64,000 nucleotides of DNA from Nocardioides seonyuensis. GTDB lineage: Bacteria > Actinomycetota > Actinomycetes > Propionibacteriales > Nocardioidaceae. A model generated the notes under the pieces. The model saw nothing but the letters and a program-made list of their open reading frames with translations. It was not told the origin of the DNA and searched no databases. The stretch covers positions 2,356,001 through 2,420,000 of the forward strand of contig NZ_CP038436.1 in NCBI RefSeq assembly GCF_004683965.1. Reading direction: 5' to 3'. The first letter of the stretch is position 1, and the number at the start of each line of letters is the position of its first letter. This document shows positions 15,908 through 26,592 of this stretch, piece after piece. Both the position numbers and the translations under genes were made by a program.

Positions 15908-17506
15908 TCAGATCCAGCGGGTGAACCAGATCCGGTCGAGCCACTCGGCGTGCGTGATGAGCTGGTCGGTCCACACCGGCCAGAACCATGCGAAGGCGAC
16001 GAGCACCATCACGAAGTAGCTGCCGGCGGCGACCACTCCTGTCGTACGGCGAAGGGTCGGCCAGGCGCGGTGACGCGCAGGCGCCGTGCCGACCAGGTGG
16101 CCCATGGCGAGCACGATCGAGAGCAGCACGAACGGCAGGGACGTGATCGCGTAGAACACGAAGATCGGGCGGTCGTCGTAGAGGAACCACGGAAGCCATG
16201 TCGCCGCGACGCCGACCACGGCGAGGCCGTGGCGCCAGTCGCGGGCGCCGACCCACATCAGCACCGAGAAGGCCAGCGCCAGGCAGCCTCCCCACCACAC
16301 GAGCGGGTTGCCGAGCAGGATCACCTGGCGCAGGCAGGTGGAGCCGGCCGGTGCCTCGCAGCCCTGCGAGCCCGGCTGGATGTCGAGCTGGGCGTCGACG
16401 CCGACGGGTCGGCCCATCACCAGCCAGCTGGCGGGGCTCGAGGCGTAGACATGGGTGGAGTCGTCGAGGAAGTCTGAGTGGAAGGTGAAGACGTCGCGGT
16501 GGTAGGACACCAGCGAGCGCAGTGACTGGGGCACCTCGCCGAGGCCCTCGGCGTCGGGCTCGCTCGCCGTCGGCCACGGCTTGCCGCCGTCGTGGGTGGT
16601 GTACTGGGTGTTGCTGAAGGCCTGCTCGTAGGTCGCGGCGTTCATCAGCCAGCCGGTCCACGACAGGACGTAGACGGAGAAGGCCACCAGCACCAAGGAC
16701 GCGAAGGCGGGCACGGCGTCCAGGAAGATCGAGCGCAGCCACGGGCGCCGCTGGCCGAATGCCCGCCGCGCCCCGGCGCTCCAGGCCCAGGTCAGCAGGC
16801 CGAAGGCGGCCAGGGCGTAGAGGCCCGACCACTTCGTGCCGACGGCCAGGCCGAAGGACACCCCGCCGGCGAGCAGCCACGGACGCCACCAGGCGCTCCA
16901 CCGCGTGGTCTCGCGCCCGGCGGCGAGCCGGTCGCGCAGCCACTGGCGGTCGGCCACGACGCAGTGCGCGCCGCAGAGGATGAAGAAGGCCAGGAAGATG
17001 TCGAGCAGGGCCAGCCGGGAGAGCACCAGGTGCAGCCCGTCGAAGGTCATCAGCAGGCCGCCGACCAGGCCCAGGACCGTGGAGCCGGTCACGCGCCGCA
17101 CGAAGCGGCACATCAGCAGCACCATCAGCGCACCCACCACCGCGGAGGCGATGCGCCAGCCGTAGGGGTCCATGCCGAAGGCCTTGATGCCGAGCCCGAT
17201 CACCCACTTGCCGACCTCGGGGTGGACCACCATCGAGGGGGCGTCCTGCCAGAGGTCCATCGGGTTGCCGTTGAGGATGGTCTTGTCGGCCTCCTCGACG
17301 TAGGACCGCACATAGCCGTGGTGGAGCAGGGACCAGGCGTCCTTGGCGTAGTAGGTCTCGTCGAAGGAGAACTGGTGGGGCAGGCCGAGGTGCCAGCGGC
17401 GCAGGAAGAACGCCAGCGACGCCACCATGATCGCGCCGACCCAGCCCAGCAGGGGATCGTCGGACCGCCAGGGCGCACGATGGCGCTCGGCTGCGGTCTC
17501 ACTCAC
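15908..17506 (-). CDS. Dolichyl-phosphate-mannose--protein mannosyltransferase (Pmt)
   Basis: A 532-residue GT39 membrane enzyme that transfers mannose from polyprenyl-phosphate-mannose to Ser/Thr of exported proteins. Soon after the first hydrophobic helix lies FSFDETYYAKDAW with the catalytic Asp-Glu pair. HPEVGKWVIGLGI, GLVGGLLMTFDGLHLVLSRLALLD and a string of later helices fit the actinobacterial Pmt family. The GTG at 17506 is preferred because TAGAGT ends seven bases upstream. It is divergent from rsmI with only 23 bp between start codons. Confidence 0.92.
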   Translation of the reverse strand: MSETAAERHRAPWRSDDPLLGWVGAIMVASLAFFLRRWHLGLPHQFSFDETYYAKDAWSLLHHGYVRSYVEEADKTILNGNPMDLWQDAPSMVVHPEVGKWVIGLGIKAFGMDPYGWRIASAVVGALMVLLMCRFVRRVTGSTVLGLVGGLLMTFDGLHLVLSRLALLDIFLAFFILCGAHCVVADRQWLRDRLAAGRETTRWSAWWRPWLLAGGVSFGLAVGTKWSGLYALAAFGLLTWAWSAGARRAFGQRRPWLRSIFLDAVPAFASLVLVAFSVYVLSWTGWLMNAATYEQAFSNTQYTTHDGGKPWPTASEPDAEGLGEVPQSLRSLVSYHRDVFTFHSDFLDDSTHVYASSPASWLVMGRPVGVDAQLDIQPGSQGCEAPAGSTCLRQVILLGNPLVWWGGCLALAFSVLMWVGARDWRHGLAVVGVAATWLPWFLYDDRPIFVFYAITSLPFVLLSIVLAMGHLVGTAPARHRAWPTLRRTTGVVAAGSYFVMVLVAFAWFWPVWTDQLITHAEWLDRIWFTRWI

Positions 17507-17513
17507 GACGGGC

Positions 17514-17523
17514 ACTCTACGGT
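17514..17523. promoter_or_regulatory. Overlapping divergent -10 boxes sharing one TA (pmt/rsmI)
   Basis: Minus-strand TAGAGT (17519 back to 17514) ends seven bases before the GTG of pmt. Plus-strand TACGGT (17518-17523) ends six bases before the ATG of rsmI. The two share the TA at 17518-17519, the same arrangement as at 809-818. Confidence 0.6.
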
Positions 17524-17529
17524 GAGCCC

Positions 17530-18366
17530 ATGACAACCGGTGTCCTCGTCCTCGCGGCCACGCCGATCGGCCAGTACGACGACGCCCCGCCGCGGCTGGC
17601 CCGGGAGCTGGCCGGGGCCGACGTCGTCGCGGCCGAGGACACCCGGCGGCTCAAGCGGCTGTGCGCCGACCTCGGCATCACGCTCACAGGTCGCGTGGTG
17701 TCGTACTTCGAGGGCAACGAGCAGGCCCGCACCCCCGTGCTGCTGGACGCGCTCCTGGCGGGGGAGCGGGTGGTGCTCGTGACGGACGCGGGGATGCCGA
17801 GCGTCTCCGACCCGGGCTACCGGCTGGTCGCGGCTGCCGTGGAGAGCGACGTGCACGTGACCGCGGTGCCCGGCCCCAGCGCCGTGCTGACGGCACTCGC
17901 CGTCTCCGGGCTACCGGTGGACCGGTTCTGCTTCGAGGGGTTCCTGCCTCGTAAGGCCGGGGAGCGGGCTCGACGGCTGGCCGCCCTGGCGGGTGAGGAG
18001 CGCACCATGGTCTTCTTCGAGGCGCCCCACCGGACCGAGGCAGCCCTGGCGGCCATGGCCGAGGCCCTCGGCGACGAGCGCCCGGGGGCTGTGTGCCGCG
18101 AGCTCACCAAGACCCACGAGGAGGTCAGGCGCGGCCCGCTCGCGGAGCTGGTCGCGTGGGCCGCCGACGGGGTGCGCGGCGAGGTCACGATCGTCGTCCA
18201 GGGAGCCGGCGCCGGCCCGGACCTGGCCCAGGACCCCGACTCGCTGCGTGCAGCCGTGGCTGAGATGGAGGCTTCCGGAACCTCGCGCAAGGACGCCATA
18301 GTTCAGGTGGCCAGACGGGCCGGAGTTCCCAAGCGCGAGGTCTACCAGGCGGTGCATGTCCCATGA
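17530..18366 (+). CDS. rsmI: 16S rRNA (cytidine(1402)-2'-O)-methyltransferase RsmI
   Basis: A 278-residue tetrapyrrole-methylase-fold enzyme that 2'-O-methylates C1402 in the ribosomal P site. Family motifs: LAATPIGQYDD (N terminus), AEDTRRLKRL, VTDAGMPSVSDPGYRLV, VPGPSAVLTAL and the FEGFLPRK loop. The C-terminal helix-turn-helix-like tail (RKDAIVQVARRAGVPKREVYQ) is usual for RsmI. It is probably leaderless. Its stop overlaps the next gene by 4 bp. Confidence 0.94.
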   Translation: MTTGVLVLAATPIGQYDDAPPRLARELAGADVVAAEDTRRLKRLCADLGITLTGRVVSYFEGNEQARTPVLLDALLAGERVVLVTDAGMPSVSDPGYRLVAAAVESDVHVTAVPGPSAVLTALAVSGLPVDRFCFEGFLPRKAGERARRLAALAGEERTMVFFEAPHRTEAALAAMAEALGDERPGAVCRELTKTHEEVRRGPLAELVAWAADGVRGEVTIVVQGAGAGPDLAQDPDSLRAAVAEMEASGTSRKDAIVQVARRAGVPKREVYQAVHVP

Positions 18367-19187
18367 TCGAGAGCTTCCACCACGACGGCCTGACCTTCGA
18401 CGTCGTCGACGCAGGGCCGGAGGACGGCGAGCCGGTGGTGCTCCTCCACGGCTTCCCCGAGCGCGCCGGCAGCTGGGGGCAGGTCAGCGCGCGGCTCACC
18501 GCCCAGGGCCTGCGCACCCTCGCGCCCGACCAGCGCGGCTACTCGCCCGGGGCGCGCCCCCCGCGGCGTCGTGACTACGCGATGCCCCACCTCGTCGGCG
18601 ACGTGCTCGCCCTGATCGACGAGGTGGGCGGGTCCGCCCACGTGGTCGGGCACGACTGGGGAGCGGCGGTGGCGTGGACCCTCGCCGCTCGCCACCCCGA
18701 GGCCTGCCGCACCCTCACCGCCGTGTCGGTCCCGCACCCCGCCGCGTTCCTGGCTGCGATGCCGCGCGGACAGCTCCTGCAGTCGTGGTACATGGGCATG
18801 TTCCAGCTGCCGTGGCTGCCCGAGCAGCTGCTGTCCAAGCGCGGCGGCGGCCTCGACCTGGCGCTGCGCAAGGGTGGCTCCACGCCCGAGGACATCGAGC
18901 GCCTCCAGCGCGACATCATCGACTACGGCGCCCTGACGGGCGGCCTCAACTGGTACCGCGCCCTGCCCTTCGCGCCGCCGTCCTGGAGCCGGACCAAGGT
19001 CCGGGTCCCCACCACCTTCGTGTGGAGCGACCACGACGTCGCGCTCGGCCGCTGGGGTGCCGAGCACACCGCCGACTGGGTGGAGGCCGACTACGAGTTC
19101 GTCGAGCTCGCCGGAGTGTCCCACTGGATCCCGACCCAGGCACCCGACGCGCTGGCGGAGGCGATCCTCGAGCGGGTCCTTGGTTAA
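18363..19187 (+). CDS. Alpha/beta hydrolase, epoxide hydrolase-like
   Basis: A 274-residue alpha/beta-hydrolase with HGFPE (oxyanion region) and the nucleophile elbow GHDWGA, where the nucleophile is Asp as in epoxide hydrolases and haloalkane dehalogenases rather than Ser. VWSDHD supplies the later acid and GVSHW the catalytic His. The substrate is unknown; epoxide hydrolysis is the likeliest chemistry. The ATG overlaps the rsmI stop (ATGA), so it is co-translated. The stop codon region doubles as the tatD -10. Confidence 0.87.
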   Translation: MIESFHHDGLTFDVVDAGPEDGEPVVLLHGFPERAGSWGQVSARLTAQGLRTLAPDQRGYSPGARPPRRRDYAMPHLVGDVLALIDEVGGSAHVVGHDWGAAVAWTLAARHPEACRTLTAVSVPHPAAFLAAMPRGQLLQSWYMGMFQLPWLPEQLLSKRGGGLDLALRKGGSTPEDIERLQRDIIDYGALTGGLNWYRALPFAPPSWSRTKVRVPTTFVWSDHDVALGRWGAEHTADWVEADYEFVELAGVSHWIPTQAPDALAEAILERVLG

Positions 19188-19190
19188 CCT
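19185..19190 (+). promoter_or_regulatory. -10 box of tatD (leaderless)
   Basis: TAACCT ends six bases before the GTG at 19197. Its first three bases are the TAA stop of the hydrolase gene. Confidence 0.5.
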
Positions 19191-19196
19191 CGGCAC

Positions 19197-20156
19197 GTGA
19201 AGACATCCCCCATCTCGGGTCGGGCGACCTCCGACCGCCCCACGCGCAGCCGGGCTGCGACGGAGGAGACGTCGGGCGCCAGACGCGACCGTGCCAGGCC
19301 GACGGCCCCGGAGCCGCTGCCGCACCCCGTGGTCGACACCCACTGCCACCTCGACATCGCCGACGGCGACTGGCTCAACACCCGCACGGCGATCAGGGCG
19401 GCCACCGACGTCGGCGTCACCCGCATCGTCCAGATCGGGTGCGACCTGCCCGGCGCGCGGTGGGCGGTCGAGGCTGCTCGCGAGCACGGTGCGCTGATCG
19501 CCGGCGTGGCGCTGCACCCCAACGAGGCGCCTCGGCACGCGGCGGCCGGCGACCTCGAGGAGGCGCTCGCCGAGATCGAGCAGCTCGCGCAGGCCCACGA
19601 CAAGGTCCGGGTGATCGGCGAGACCGGCCTCGACCACTTCAGACACGCACAGAGCGGCACGGGGGACGAGGGGTGGGCCGCGCAGGAGGAGAGCTTCCGG
19701 CGCCACATCGACCTCGCCAAGCGGCTCGACAAGACGCTGGTGATCCACGACCGCGACGCCCACGACGACGTGCTCCGCATCCTCGACGAGGAGGGCGCGC
19801 CCGACCGTTGGGTGATGCACTGCTTCTCCGGGGACGAGGTGTTCGCGCGCCGCTGCCTCGACCGCGGCGCCCACCTCAGCTTCGCCGGGCCCGTGACCTT
19901 CAAGAACGCCCCGGGGCTGCGCCGGGCGCTGGCCGTCACCCCGGTCGACCGGATCCTGGTGGAGACCGACGCGCCCTACCTCACCCCGGCGCCCTACCGC
20001 GGTCGCCCCAACGCGTCCTACCTGATGCCCTACACGGTGCGTGCGATGGCCGAGGTGCGCGGTGTTGACCTCACGACCCTGTGCGTGGCGATGGACGCCA
20101 ACGCCGACAAGGTGTTCGGCGGCCAGTGGGGACCCCGCACGGCCCGCCAGGGGTGA
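19197..20156 (+). CDS. tatD: TatD family hydrolase
   Basis: A 319-residue metal-dependent TIM-barrel DNase/deoxyribonuclease-type enzyme. VDTHCHLDI gives the HxH metal site, IGETGLDHF the Glu, VIHDRDAHDD and MHCFSGD two His positions, and VETDAPYLTP the closing Asp. An N-terminal basic extension of about 45 residues is longer than usual. The GTG start follows the TAACCT box. In Actinobacteria tatD lies just before rpf, rsmA and ispE, as here. Confidence 0.92.
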   Translation: MKTSPISGRATSDRPTRSRAATEETSGARRDRARPTAPEPLPHPVVDTHCHLDIADGDWLNTRTAIRAATDVGVTRIVQIGCDLPGARWAVEAAREHGALIAGVALHPNEAPRHAAAGDLEEALAEIEQLAQAHDKVRVIGETGLDHFRHAQSGTGDEGWAAQEESFRRHIDLAKRLDKTLVIHDRDAHDDVLRILDEEGAPDRWVMHCFSGDEVFARRCLDRGAHLSFAGPVTFKNAPGLRRALAVTPVDRILVETDAPYLTPAPYRGRPNASYLMPYTVRAMAEVRGVDLTTLCVAMDANADKVFGGQWGPRTARQG

Positions 20157-20187
20157 GCGGGATCTCGTAGAAATTTCACCCTTCGGT

Positions 20188-20216
20188 TTGGCGTCATCGG
20201 GGGCTCTCGTTATCGT
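20188..20216 (+). promoter_or_regulatory. Predicted rpf promoter
   Basis: TTGGCG (20188-20193), a 17-base spacer and TATCGT (20211-20216) make a standard sigma-70-type promoter in the tatD-rpf gap. Transcription would start near 20223, leaving a leader of about 170 nt. Confidence 0.5.
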
Positions 20217-20394
20217 CTTGTGATTGTTGGCCGGGATCGGGACTGATTCCGGCGGCGCCCGCGGCCCACCCCCGAGACTCACCAGGGCCGCGCGAGTCCC
20301 CCGCTCGCAGTCGGACGTCCGAAGCCTCGGTACGTCCCGCACGGGAGGGGTGTGCCGCCACCCGAGGCCCGGAGAGTACGACGTTCGGAGCATC
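20217..20394 (+). other. Long GC-rich 5' leader of rpf
   Basis: About 170 nt lie between the predicted promoter and the GTG of rpf, with several short complementary blocks. Actinobacterial rpf genes are known to be preceded by c-di-AMP (ydaO-type) riboswitches, so a regulatory RNA is plausible, but the conserved ydaO core motifs were not recognised. No alternative gene is seen. Confidence 0.35.
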
Positions 20395-21546
20395 GTGCGC
20401 TCTCGCACTGCACAGTTCTTCAAGTCCGCCCCCCAGACCCCTCTGCTGAAGTCCAAGGCCCTGATGACCGGCCTCGCCGCGGTCGTCGCGCTGGCCGTCG
20501 CCGGCACGACCGTGGGCTACGCCGCCATGAGCAAGACCGTCACGGTCACGCTCGACGGCGAGTCCCGCCAGGTGAGCGTCATGGGCTCGACGGTCGGCGA
20601 CGTCCTCGCCGCCGAGGACGTCCACGTCACCGACAAGGACCTCGTCGCCCCCGCCCTGGACTCCTCGGTCGAGGACGGCAGCGCCATCACCGTCCAGTTC
20701 GGCCGCCCCCTCGAGCTCGAGGTCGACGGACGCACGCGCACCTACTGGGTCAACTCGACCGAGGTGGCCCAGGCCCTCGGCGAGATCGGCCGCCGCTTCT
20801 CCGGGGCCGACCTCTCGGTCAGCCGCAGCGCGTCGATCGGCCGCTCCGGGATGACACTGGCGGTCGTGACCCCCAAGGTGCTCAAGATCAAGGTCGGGGG
20901 GAAGGCGCCCAAGAAGCGCAAGGTCGCCGCGCTGACCGTGGCCGACGTCCTCGACTCGACCGGCGTCAAGGTGTCCGAGCACGACGTCGTACGCCCCTCG
21001 CTCGACACCGTCGTCCGTGACGGCGACAAGGTCGTCCTCACCGACGTGCGCGTCGCCGAGCGACGCGTGAAGGCCGAGCCCGTCGACCACCCCGTCGTCG
21101 AGCGCGAGGACCCCACGATGTTCGAGGGTGACGAGAAAGTCGTCCGGGCCGGCCGCGACGGCGTTCGCGACGTGACCTACCGGCTGCGCTACGTCAACGG
21201 CAGGCTCGTGGCCCGCAAGGTCGTCTCCGCCGACCTCGCCCGCAAGCCGGTCCCCGCCATCGTCAAGGTCGGCACCAAGGAGGAGCCCACCAGCAACTTC
21301 GCGGGCGGCAGCACCGTCTGGGACCGCCTCGCGCAGTGCGAGTCCGGTGGCAACTGGGCGATCAACACCGGCAACGGCTACTACGGCGGACTGCAGTTCA
21401 GCGCGTCCACGTGGGCCTCCGTCGGTGGCACCGGCCTGCCCCACCAGCACAGCCGCGAGGAGCAGATCAAGCGCGGCCAGATCCTCCAGTCGCGTGCGGG
21501 CTGGGGCCAGTGGCCGCACTGCTCGGCCCGGCTGGGGCTGCGCTGA
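20395..21546 (+). CDS. rpf: Resuscitation-promoting factor (DUF348-G5-transglycosylase)
   Basis: 383 residues: an N-terminal membrane or signal segment (about 20-42), three DUF348 repeats ([18 protein letters not shown] and two relatives), a G5 domain (about 235-310), and a C-terminal Rpf transglycosylase domain beginning [13 protein letters not shown], whose Glu is catalytic. RpfB-type proteins cleave peptidoglycan glycan strands at the surface and promote growth and resuscitation. The GTG at 20395 with CGGAG upstream is preferred; the frame remains open to 20224 but that segment is not protein-like. The next gene, rsmA, starts 13 bases after the stop. Confidence 0.93.
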   Translation: MRSRTAQFFKSAPQTPLLKSKALMTGLAAVVALAVAGTTVGYAAMSKTVTVTLDGESRQVSVMGSTVGDVLAAEDVHVTDKDLVAPALDSSVEDGSAITVQFGRPLELEVDGRTRTYWVNSTEVAQALGEIGRRFSGADLSVSRSASIGRSGMTLAVVTPKVLKIKVGGKAPKKRKVAALTVADVLDSTGVKVSEHDVVRPSLDTVVRDGDKVVLTDVRVAERRVKAEPVDHPVVEREDPTMFEGDEKVVRAGRDGVRDVTYRLRYVNGRLVARKVVSADLARKPVPAIVKVGTKEEPTSNFAGGSTVWDRLAQCESGGNWAINTGNGYYGGLQFSASTWASVGGTGLPHQHSREEQIKRGQILQSRAGWGQWPHCSARLGLR

Positions 21547-21547
21547 C

Positions 21548-21553
21548 TACGCT
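21548..21553 (+). promoter_or_regulatory. -10 box of rsmA (leaderless)
   Basis: TACGCT, beginning two bases after the rpf stop, ends six bases before the ATG at 21560. rsmA-ispE-ABC-F can therefore be transcribed apart from rpf. Confidence 0.5.
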
Positions 21554-21559
21554 TCTCCC

Positions 21560-22420
21560 ATGACCACACCCACGGCCGGCCCGAGGCTCCTCGGGCCGGC
21601 CGAGGTGCGTCAGCTCGCCGCCGAGCTCGACCTGCGCCCGACCAAGCAGCGGGGGCAGAACTTCGTCATCGACCCCAACACGGTGCGCCGCATCGTCCGG
21701 GAGTCCGGCATCACCGGTGACGACGTGGTCGTCGAGGTGGGGCCTGGCCTGGGGTCGCTGACCCTCGCGCTGCTCGAGGTCGCGGCCCGCGTGGTCGCCA
21801 TCGAGGTCGACCCGCTGCTGGCGGCGCGCCTGCCGGCGACCATCGCGGCCCACGCCCCTGAGCAGGCCGACCGCTTCGAGGTGGTGCTGGCCGACGCGAT
21901 GCGCATCGAGGAGGTCCCGGGGCCGCCGCCCACGGCGCTGGTCGCCAACCTCCCCTACAACGTGTCGGTGCCGGTCCTGCTCCACCTGCTCGCGCTGCTG
22001 CCCTCCCTCGAGAGGGGGCTGGTGATGGTGCAGTCCGAGGTCGCCGACCGGCTCGCGGCGCCACCGGGCTCCAAGACCTACGGCGTCCCGAGCGCCAAGG
22101 CCGCCTGGTTCGCCGACGTCCGCCGCGCCGGCGCGATCGGCCGCAACATCTTCTGGCCGGCGCCCAACGTGGACTCCGGCCTCGTCGCGTGGACCCGCAC
22201 CGACCCGCCGCAGACCACCGCCACGCGGCAGCAGGTCTTCGCCGTCGTCGACGCGGCCTTCGCGCAGCGGCGCAAGCAGGTCCGTGCGGCGCTGCGTGGG
22301 CTCGCCGGCTCCGCCGACGCGGCGACAGCAGCCCTGGAGCAGGCGGGGGTCGACCCCACGGCCCGTGGCGAGGTGCTGTCGATCCACGACTTCGCGCGCA
22401 TCGCCGAGGGCCTGGCATGA
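21560..22420 (+). CDS. rsmA: 16S rRNA (adenine(1518)-N(6)/adenine(1519)-N(6))-dimethyltransferase
   Basis: A 286-residue KsgA/RsmA Rossmann methyltransferase that dimethylates A1518 and A1519 late in 30S assembly. [18 protein letters not shown] is the N-terminal signature, [11 protein letters not shown] the SAM loop, VAIEVDPLL the second strand, and NLPYNVSVP the catalytic N-L-P-Y motif. The ATG at 21560 fits family length and the TACGCT box. Its stop overlaps ispE by 4 bp. Confidence 0.95.
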   Translation: MTTPTAGPRLLGPAEVRQLAAELDLRPTKQRGQNFVIDPNTVRRIVRESGITGDDVVVEVGPGLGSLTLALLEVAARVVAIEVDPLLAARLPATIAAHAPEQADRFEVVLADAMRIEEVPGPPPTALVANLPYNVSVPVLLHLLALLPSLERGLVMVQSEVADRLAAPPGSKTYGVPSAKAAWFADVRRAGAIGRNIFWPAPNVDSGLVAWTRTDPPQTTATRQQVFAVVDAAFAQRRKQVRAALRGLAGSADAATAALEQAGVDPTARGEVLSIHDFARIAEGLA

Positions 22421-23342
22421 GCGCCGGCCGGCCCACCACCGTCCGCGCCGCGGCCAAGGTCAACCTCCACCTCGGGGTCGGTGCCCCCCGTGAGGACGGC
22501 TTCCACCCCCTCGACACCGTCTACCAGGCCGTCTCGCTGTACGACGACGTGCTCGCGACCGCGGCCGAGGAGTCCTCCCTCGAGCTCCTGACCGCCGACC
22601 ACGTCGACGGAGCCGGCGTACCACTCGGCGGCGACAACATCATCGACCGCGCGGCCGAGCTGCTCGGGGCCCACCACGGCCGCGAGCTGACGACGCGCAT
22701 CCACCTCACGAAGTCCATCCCGGTCGCCGGGGGCATGGCCGGTGGCTCGGCCGACGCCGCGGCCGCGCTGGTCGCGCTCGACCGCGCCCACGACCTGCGC
22801 ACGAGCGACCACGACCTGCTCGCGATCGCCGCGGAGCTCGGGTCCGACGTCCCCTTCGCCCTGATCGGGGGCACGGCCCAGGGCCTGGGCCGCGGTGAGC
22901 TCGTGACGCCGGTGGCCGACAACGGCGAGTGGTGGTGGGTGGTCGCCCCCAGCGACGGCGAGGGACTCTCCACCCCCGCGGTCTACCGGCGCTTCGACGA
23001 GCTGCGACCCGACGCGCCGGCGACCCCGGAGGATCCCACCGAGCTGCTCGACGCGCTGGCAACCGGCGAGCCGCTGCGTCTCGCGCGCTCCCTCCACAAC
23101 GACCTGCAGGAGGCCGCCCTCGACCTGCGGCCCGAGCTGGGCGACCTCCTCGACCTCGGCGAGCGCGCGGGTGCGCTGCGCGGCATCGTCTCGGGGTCCG
23201 GTCCCACCTGCGTCTTCCTCTGCGAGTCGCGCGCCGGGGCGATGGCGACGGCCGAGGCACTGCGGGCCGAGCGCGACGTCGTACTCCTCGCCTGCGGCCC
23301 GGTCGCCGGGGCGCACGTGCTGCTCGACCAGGCGGGGGCCAC

Positions 23343-23355
<13 letters not shown>
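22417..23355 (+). CDS. ispE: 4-diphosphocytidyl-2-C-methyl-D-erythritol kinase
   Basis: A 312-residue GHMP kinase phosphorylating CDP-methylerythritol in the MEP isoprenoid pathway. [12 protein letters not shown] is the first motif with the catalytic Lys, [17 protein letters not shown] the glycine-rich ATP loop, and [10 protein letters not shown] the third motif. ATGA overlap with rsmA and a 13-bp overlap with the ABC-F gene show one co-translated unit, the usual rsmA-ispE arrangement. Confidence 0.95.
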
Positions 23356-25175
<1,820 letters not shown>

Positions 25176-25178
25176 CCC

Positions 25179-25682
25179 TCAGCTGAAGGGCGCGAGCAAG
25201 CGCCGCAGCAGACCGGCGAGCCGGGTGCGGTCACGATCGGGCAGGTCGGCGAGCAGCTCGGCCTCCGCGGCCAGCAGCGCCTCGAACGCCCCGTCGACCG
25301 CGGCCTTTCCCTCGGTCGTGAGTCGCACGAGCACCCCGCGCCTGTCGTGGGGATCAGGCAGCCGCTCGACGAAGTCGCGGGCCGCCAGCCGGTCGACGCG
25401 GTTGGTCATGGTCCCGCTGGTCACCAGCGTCTCGCGCAGCAGGCGGCCGGGGGAGAGCTCGTAGGGCTCACCGGCTCGCCGCAGCGCCGCCAGCACGTCG
25501 AACTCCCACGACTCGATGGCGTGGGCGGTGAAGGCGTCGCGCCGGGCGAGGTCGAGGTGTCGCGACAACCGGCTGATCCGCGAGAACACCTCGACCGGGG
25601 CCAGGTCGAGGTCGCCGCGCTCGTGCGCCCAGGCATCGACGAGGTCGTCGACCTCGTCGCGTGCGGCGTCGTACTCGCTCAT
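25179..25682 (-). CDS. MarR family transcriptional regulator
   Basis: A 167-residue winged-helix repressor. The dimerising N-terminal helix, the SPGRLLRETLVTSGTMTNRVDRLAARDFV recognition region and the wing RLPDPHDRRGVLVRLT match MarR proteins closely. Such regulators respond to phenolics, oxidants or drugs and usually control themselves and a divergent gene. The ATG at 25682 was chosen for family length. A 14-bp palindrome of MarR type (25710-25723) lies just upstream, and the divergent gene is tam. Confidence 0.92.
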   Translation of the reverse strand: MSEYDAARDEVDDLVDAWAHERGDLDLAPVEVFSRISRLSRHLDLARRDAFTAHAIESWEFDVLAALRRAGEPYELSPGRLLRETLVTSGTMTNRVDRLAARDFVERLPDPHDRRGVLVRLTTEGKAAVDGAFEALLAAEAELLADLPDRDRTRLAGLLRRLLAPFS

Positions 25683-25709
25683 GCTGGCATGATGCCACAC
25701 GGTCGAGAA

Positions 25710-25723
25710 TCTTGACATCAAGA
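25710..25723. promoter_or_regulatory. Probable MarR operator
   Basis: A perfect 14-bp palindrome, TCTTGACATCAAGA except for the central CA, lies 27 bp upstream of the marR start. Its TTGA...TCAA half sites are those of many MarR-family operators. Confidence 0.55.
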
Positions 25724-25730
25724 CATTTAT

Positions 25731-25801
25731 CTCCGATAGTCCGTATCAAACGGCTTCTGGATCTTCCGTCCCCACGAGCCGTTTGATACGGAGTATCGGA
25801 G
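25731..25801. repeat. 25-bp inverted repeat in marR-tam intergenic region
   Basis: The arms 25731-25755 and 25777-25801 are complementary over 25 bp with one mismatch and enclose 21 bases. Each arm also holds its own GATA...TATC sub-palindrome (GATACGGAGTATC on the right). This could be paired operators or an RNA hairpin in the tam leader. The right arm ends just before the ribosome-binding site of tam. Confidence 0.85.
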
Positions 25802-25818
25802 GAGAGGGAGGAGTGGAG

Positions 25819-26592
25819 ATGGCACACACGTGGGACCCCGACCGCTACCGGATGTACGACGACGAGCGCGGCCGCCCCTTCCTCGACCTGCTCGCGCGGG
25901 TCCGGGCCGAGACGCCCCGCACCGTCGTCGACCTGGGCTGCGGGCCCGGCAACCTGACGGCGCTGCTCAAGCAGCGCTGGCCGGACGCCGACGTGCGCGG
26001 CATCGACTCGAGCTCCGAGATGATCGAGGCGGCCGACGTCCCCGGTGTGGCGTTCGAGGTCGGCGACCTGCGTCGCTGGACGCCGGACGAGCCGGTCGAC
26101 GTGCTGGTCTCCAACGCCACGCTCCAGTGGCTGCCCGACCACCTCGAGCTGTTGCCGCGCCTGCTCCGCCGGGTCGCGCCCGGAGGCTGGTTCGCGTTCC
26201 AGGTGCCTGGGAACTTCGGCGAGCCGAGCCACACCATTCGCACCGACCTCGCCGCGCGGGCGCCGTACGCCGCCCACACCAGCACCGTCGCGGTGCCCTC
26301 GAGCCGTGAGCCGGTCGACTACCTCCGCGCCCTGCAGGTGCTGGGCTGCGAGGCCGACGTGTGGGAGACGACCTACCTCCACGTCCTCACCGGCGACGAC
26401 CCGGTCTTCACGTGGGTCTCGGGGACCGGCGCGGCGCCGACGCTCCAGGCACTGCCCGACGACCTGCGCGCGGACTTCGAGAAGGCCTTCCGGGAGCGCC
26501 TGGCCGAGGCCTACCCGGCAGACTCCGAGGGGCGTGTGATCCTGCCGTTCCGTCGGATCTTCGCGGTGGCGCGAAAGGAGCCCACGACATGA
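25819..26592 (+). CDS. tam: Trans-aconitate 2-methyltransferase
   Basis: A 257-residue SAM methyltransferase. It opens with WDPDRYRMYDDERGRPFLDLLARV, a segment characteristic of Tam, followed by TVVDLGCGPGN (residues 35-45), the acidic VRGIDSSSEMI and NATLQWLPDH. Tam esterifies trans-aconitate, an inhibitor of aconitase formed spontaneously from cis-aconitate. The ATG at 25819 follows a purine-rich GGAGG stretch. It is coupled by ATGA to the VOC gene. The MarR palindrome and the 25-bp inverted repeat upstream suggest regulation. Confidence 0.88.
   Translation: MAHTWDPDRYRMYDDERGRPFLDLLARVRAETPRTVVDLGCGPGNLTALLKQRWPDADVRGIDSSSEMIEAADVPGVAFEVGDLRRWTPDEPVDVLVSNATLQWLPDHLELLPRLLRRVAPGGWFAFQVPGNFGEPSHTIRTDLAARAPYAAHTSTVAVPSSREPVDYLRALQVLGCEADVWETTYLHVLTGDDPVFTWVSGTGAAPTLQALPDDLRADFEKAFRERLAEAYPADSEGRVILPFRRIFAVARKEPTT

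Noticed and set aside
18342..20507. 721-codon minus-strand open frame opposite the hydrolase and tatD
   Set aside because: Antisense to two genes with clear catalytic motifs; no domain visible in the reverse translation.
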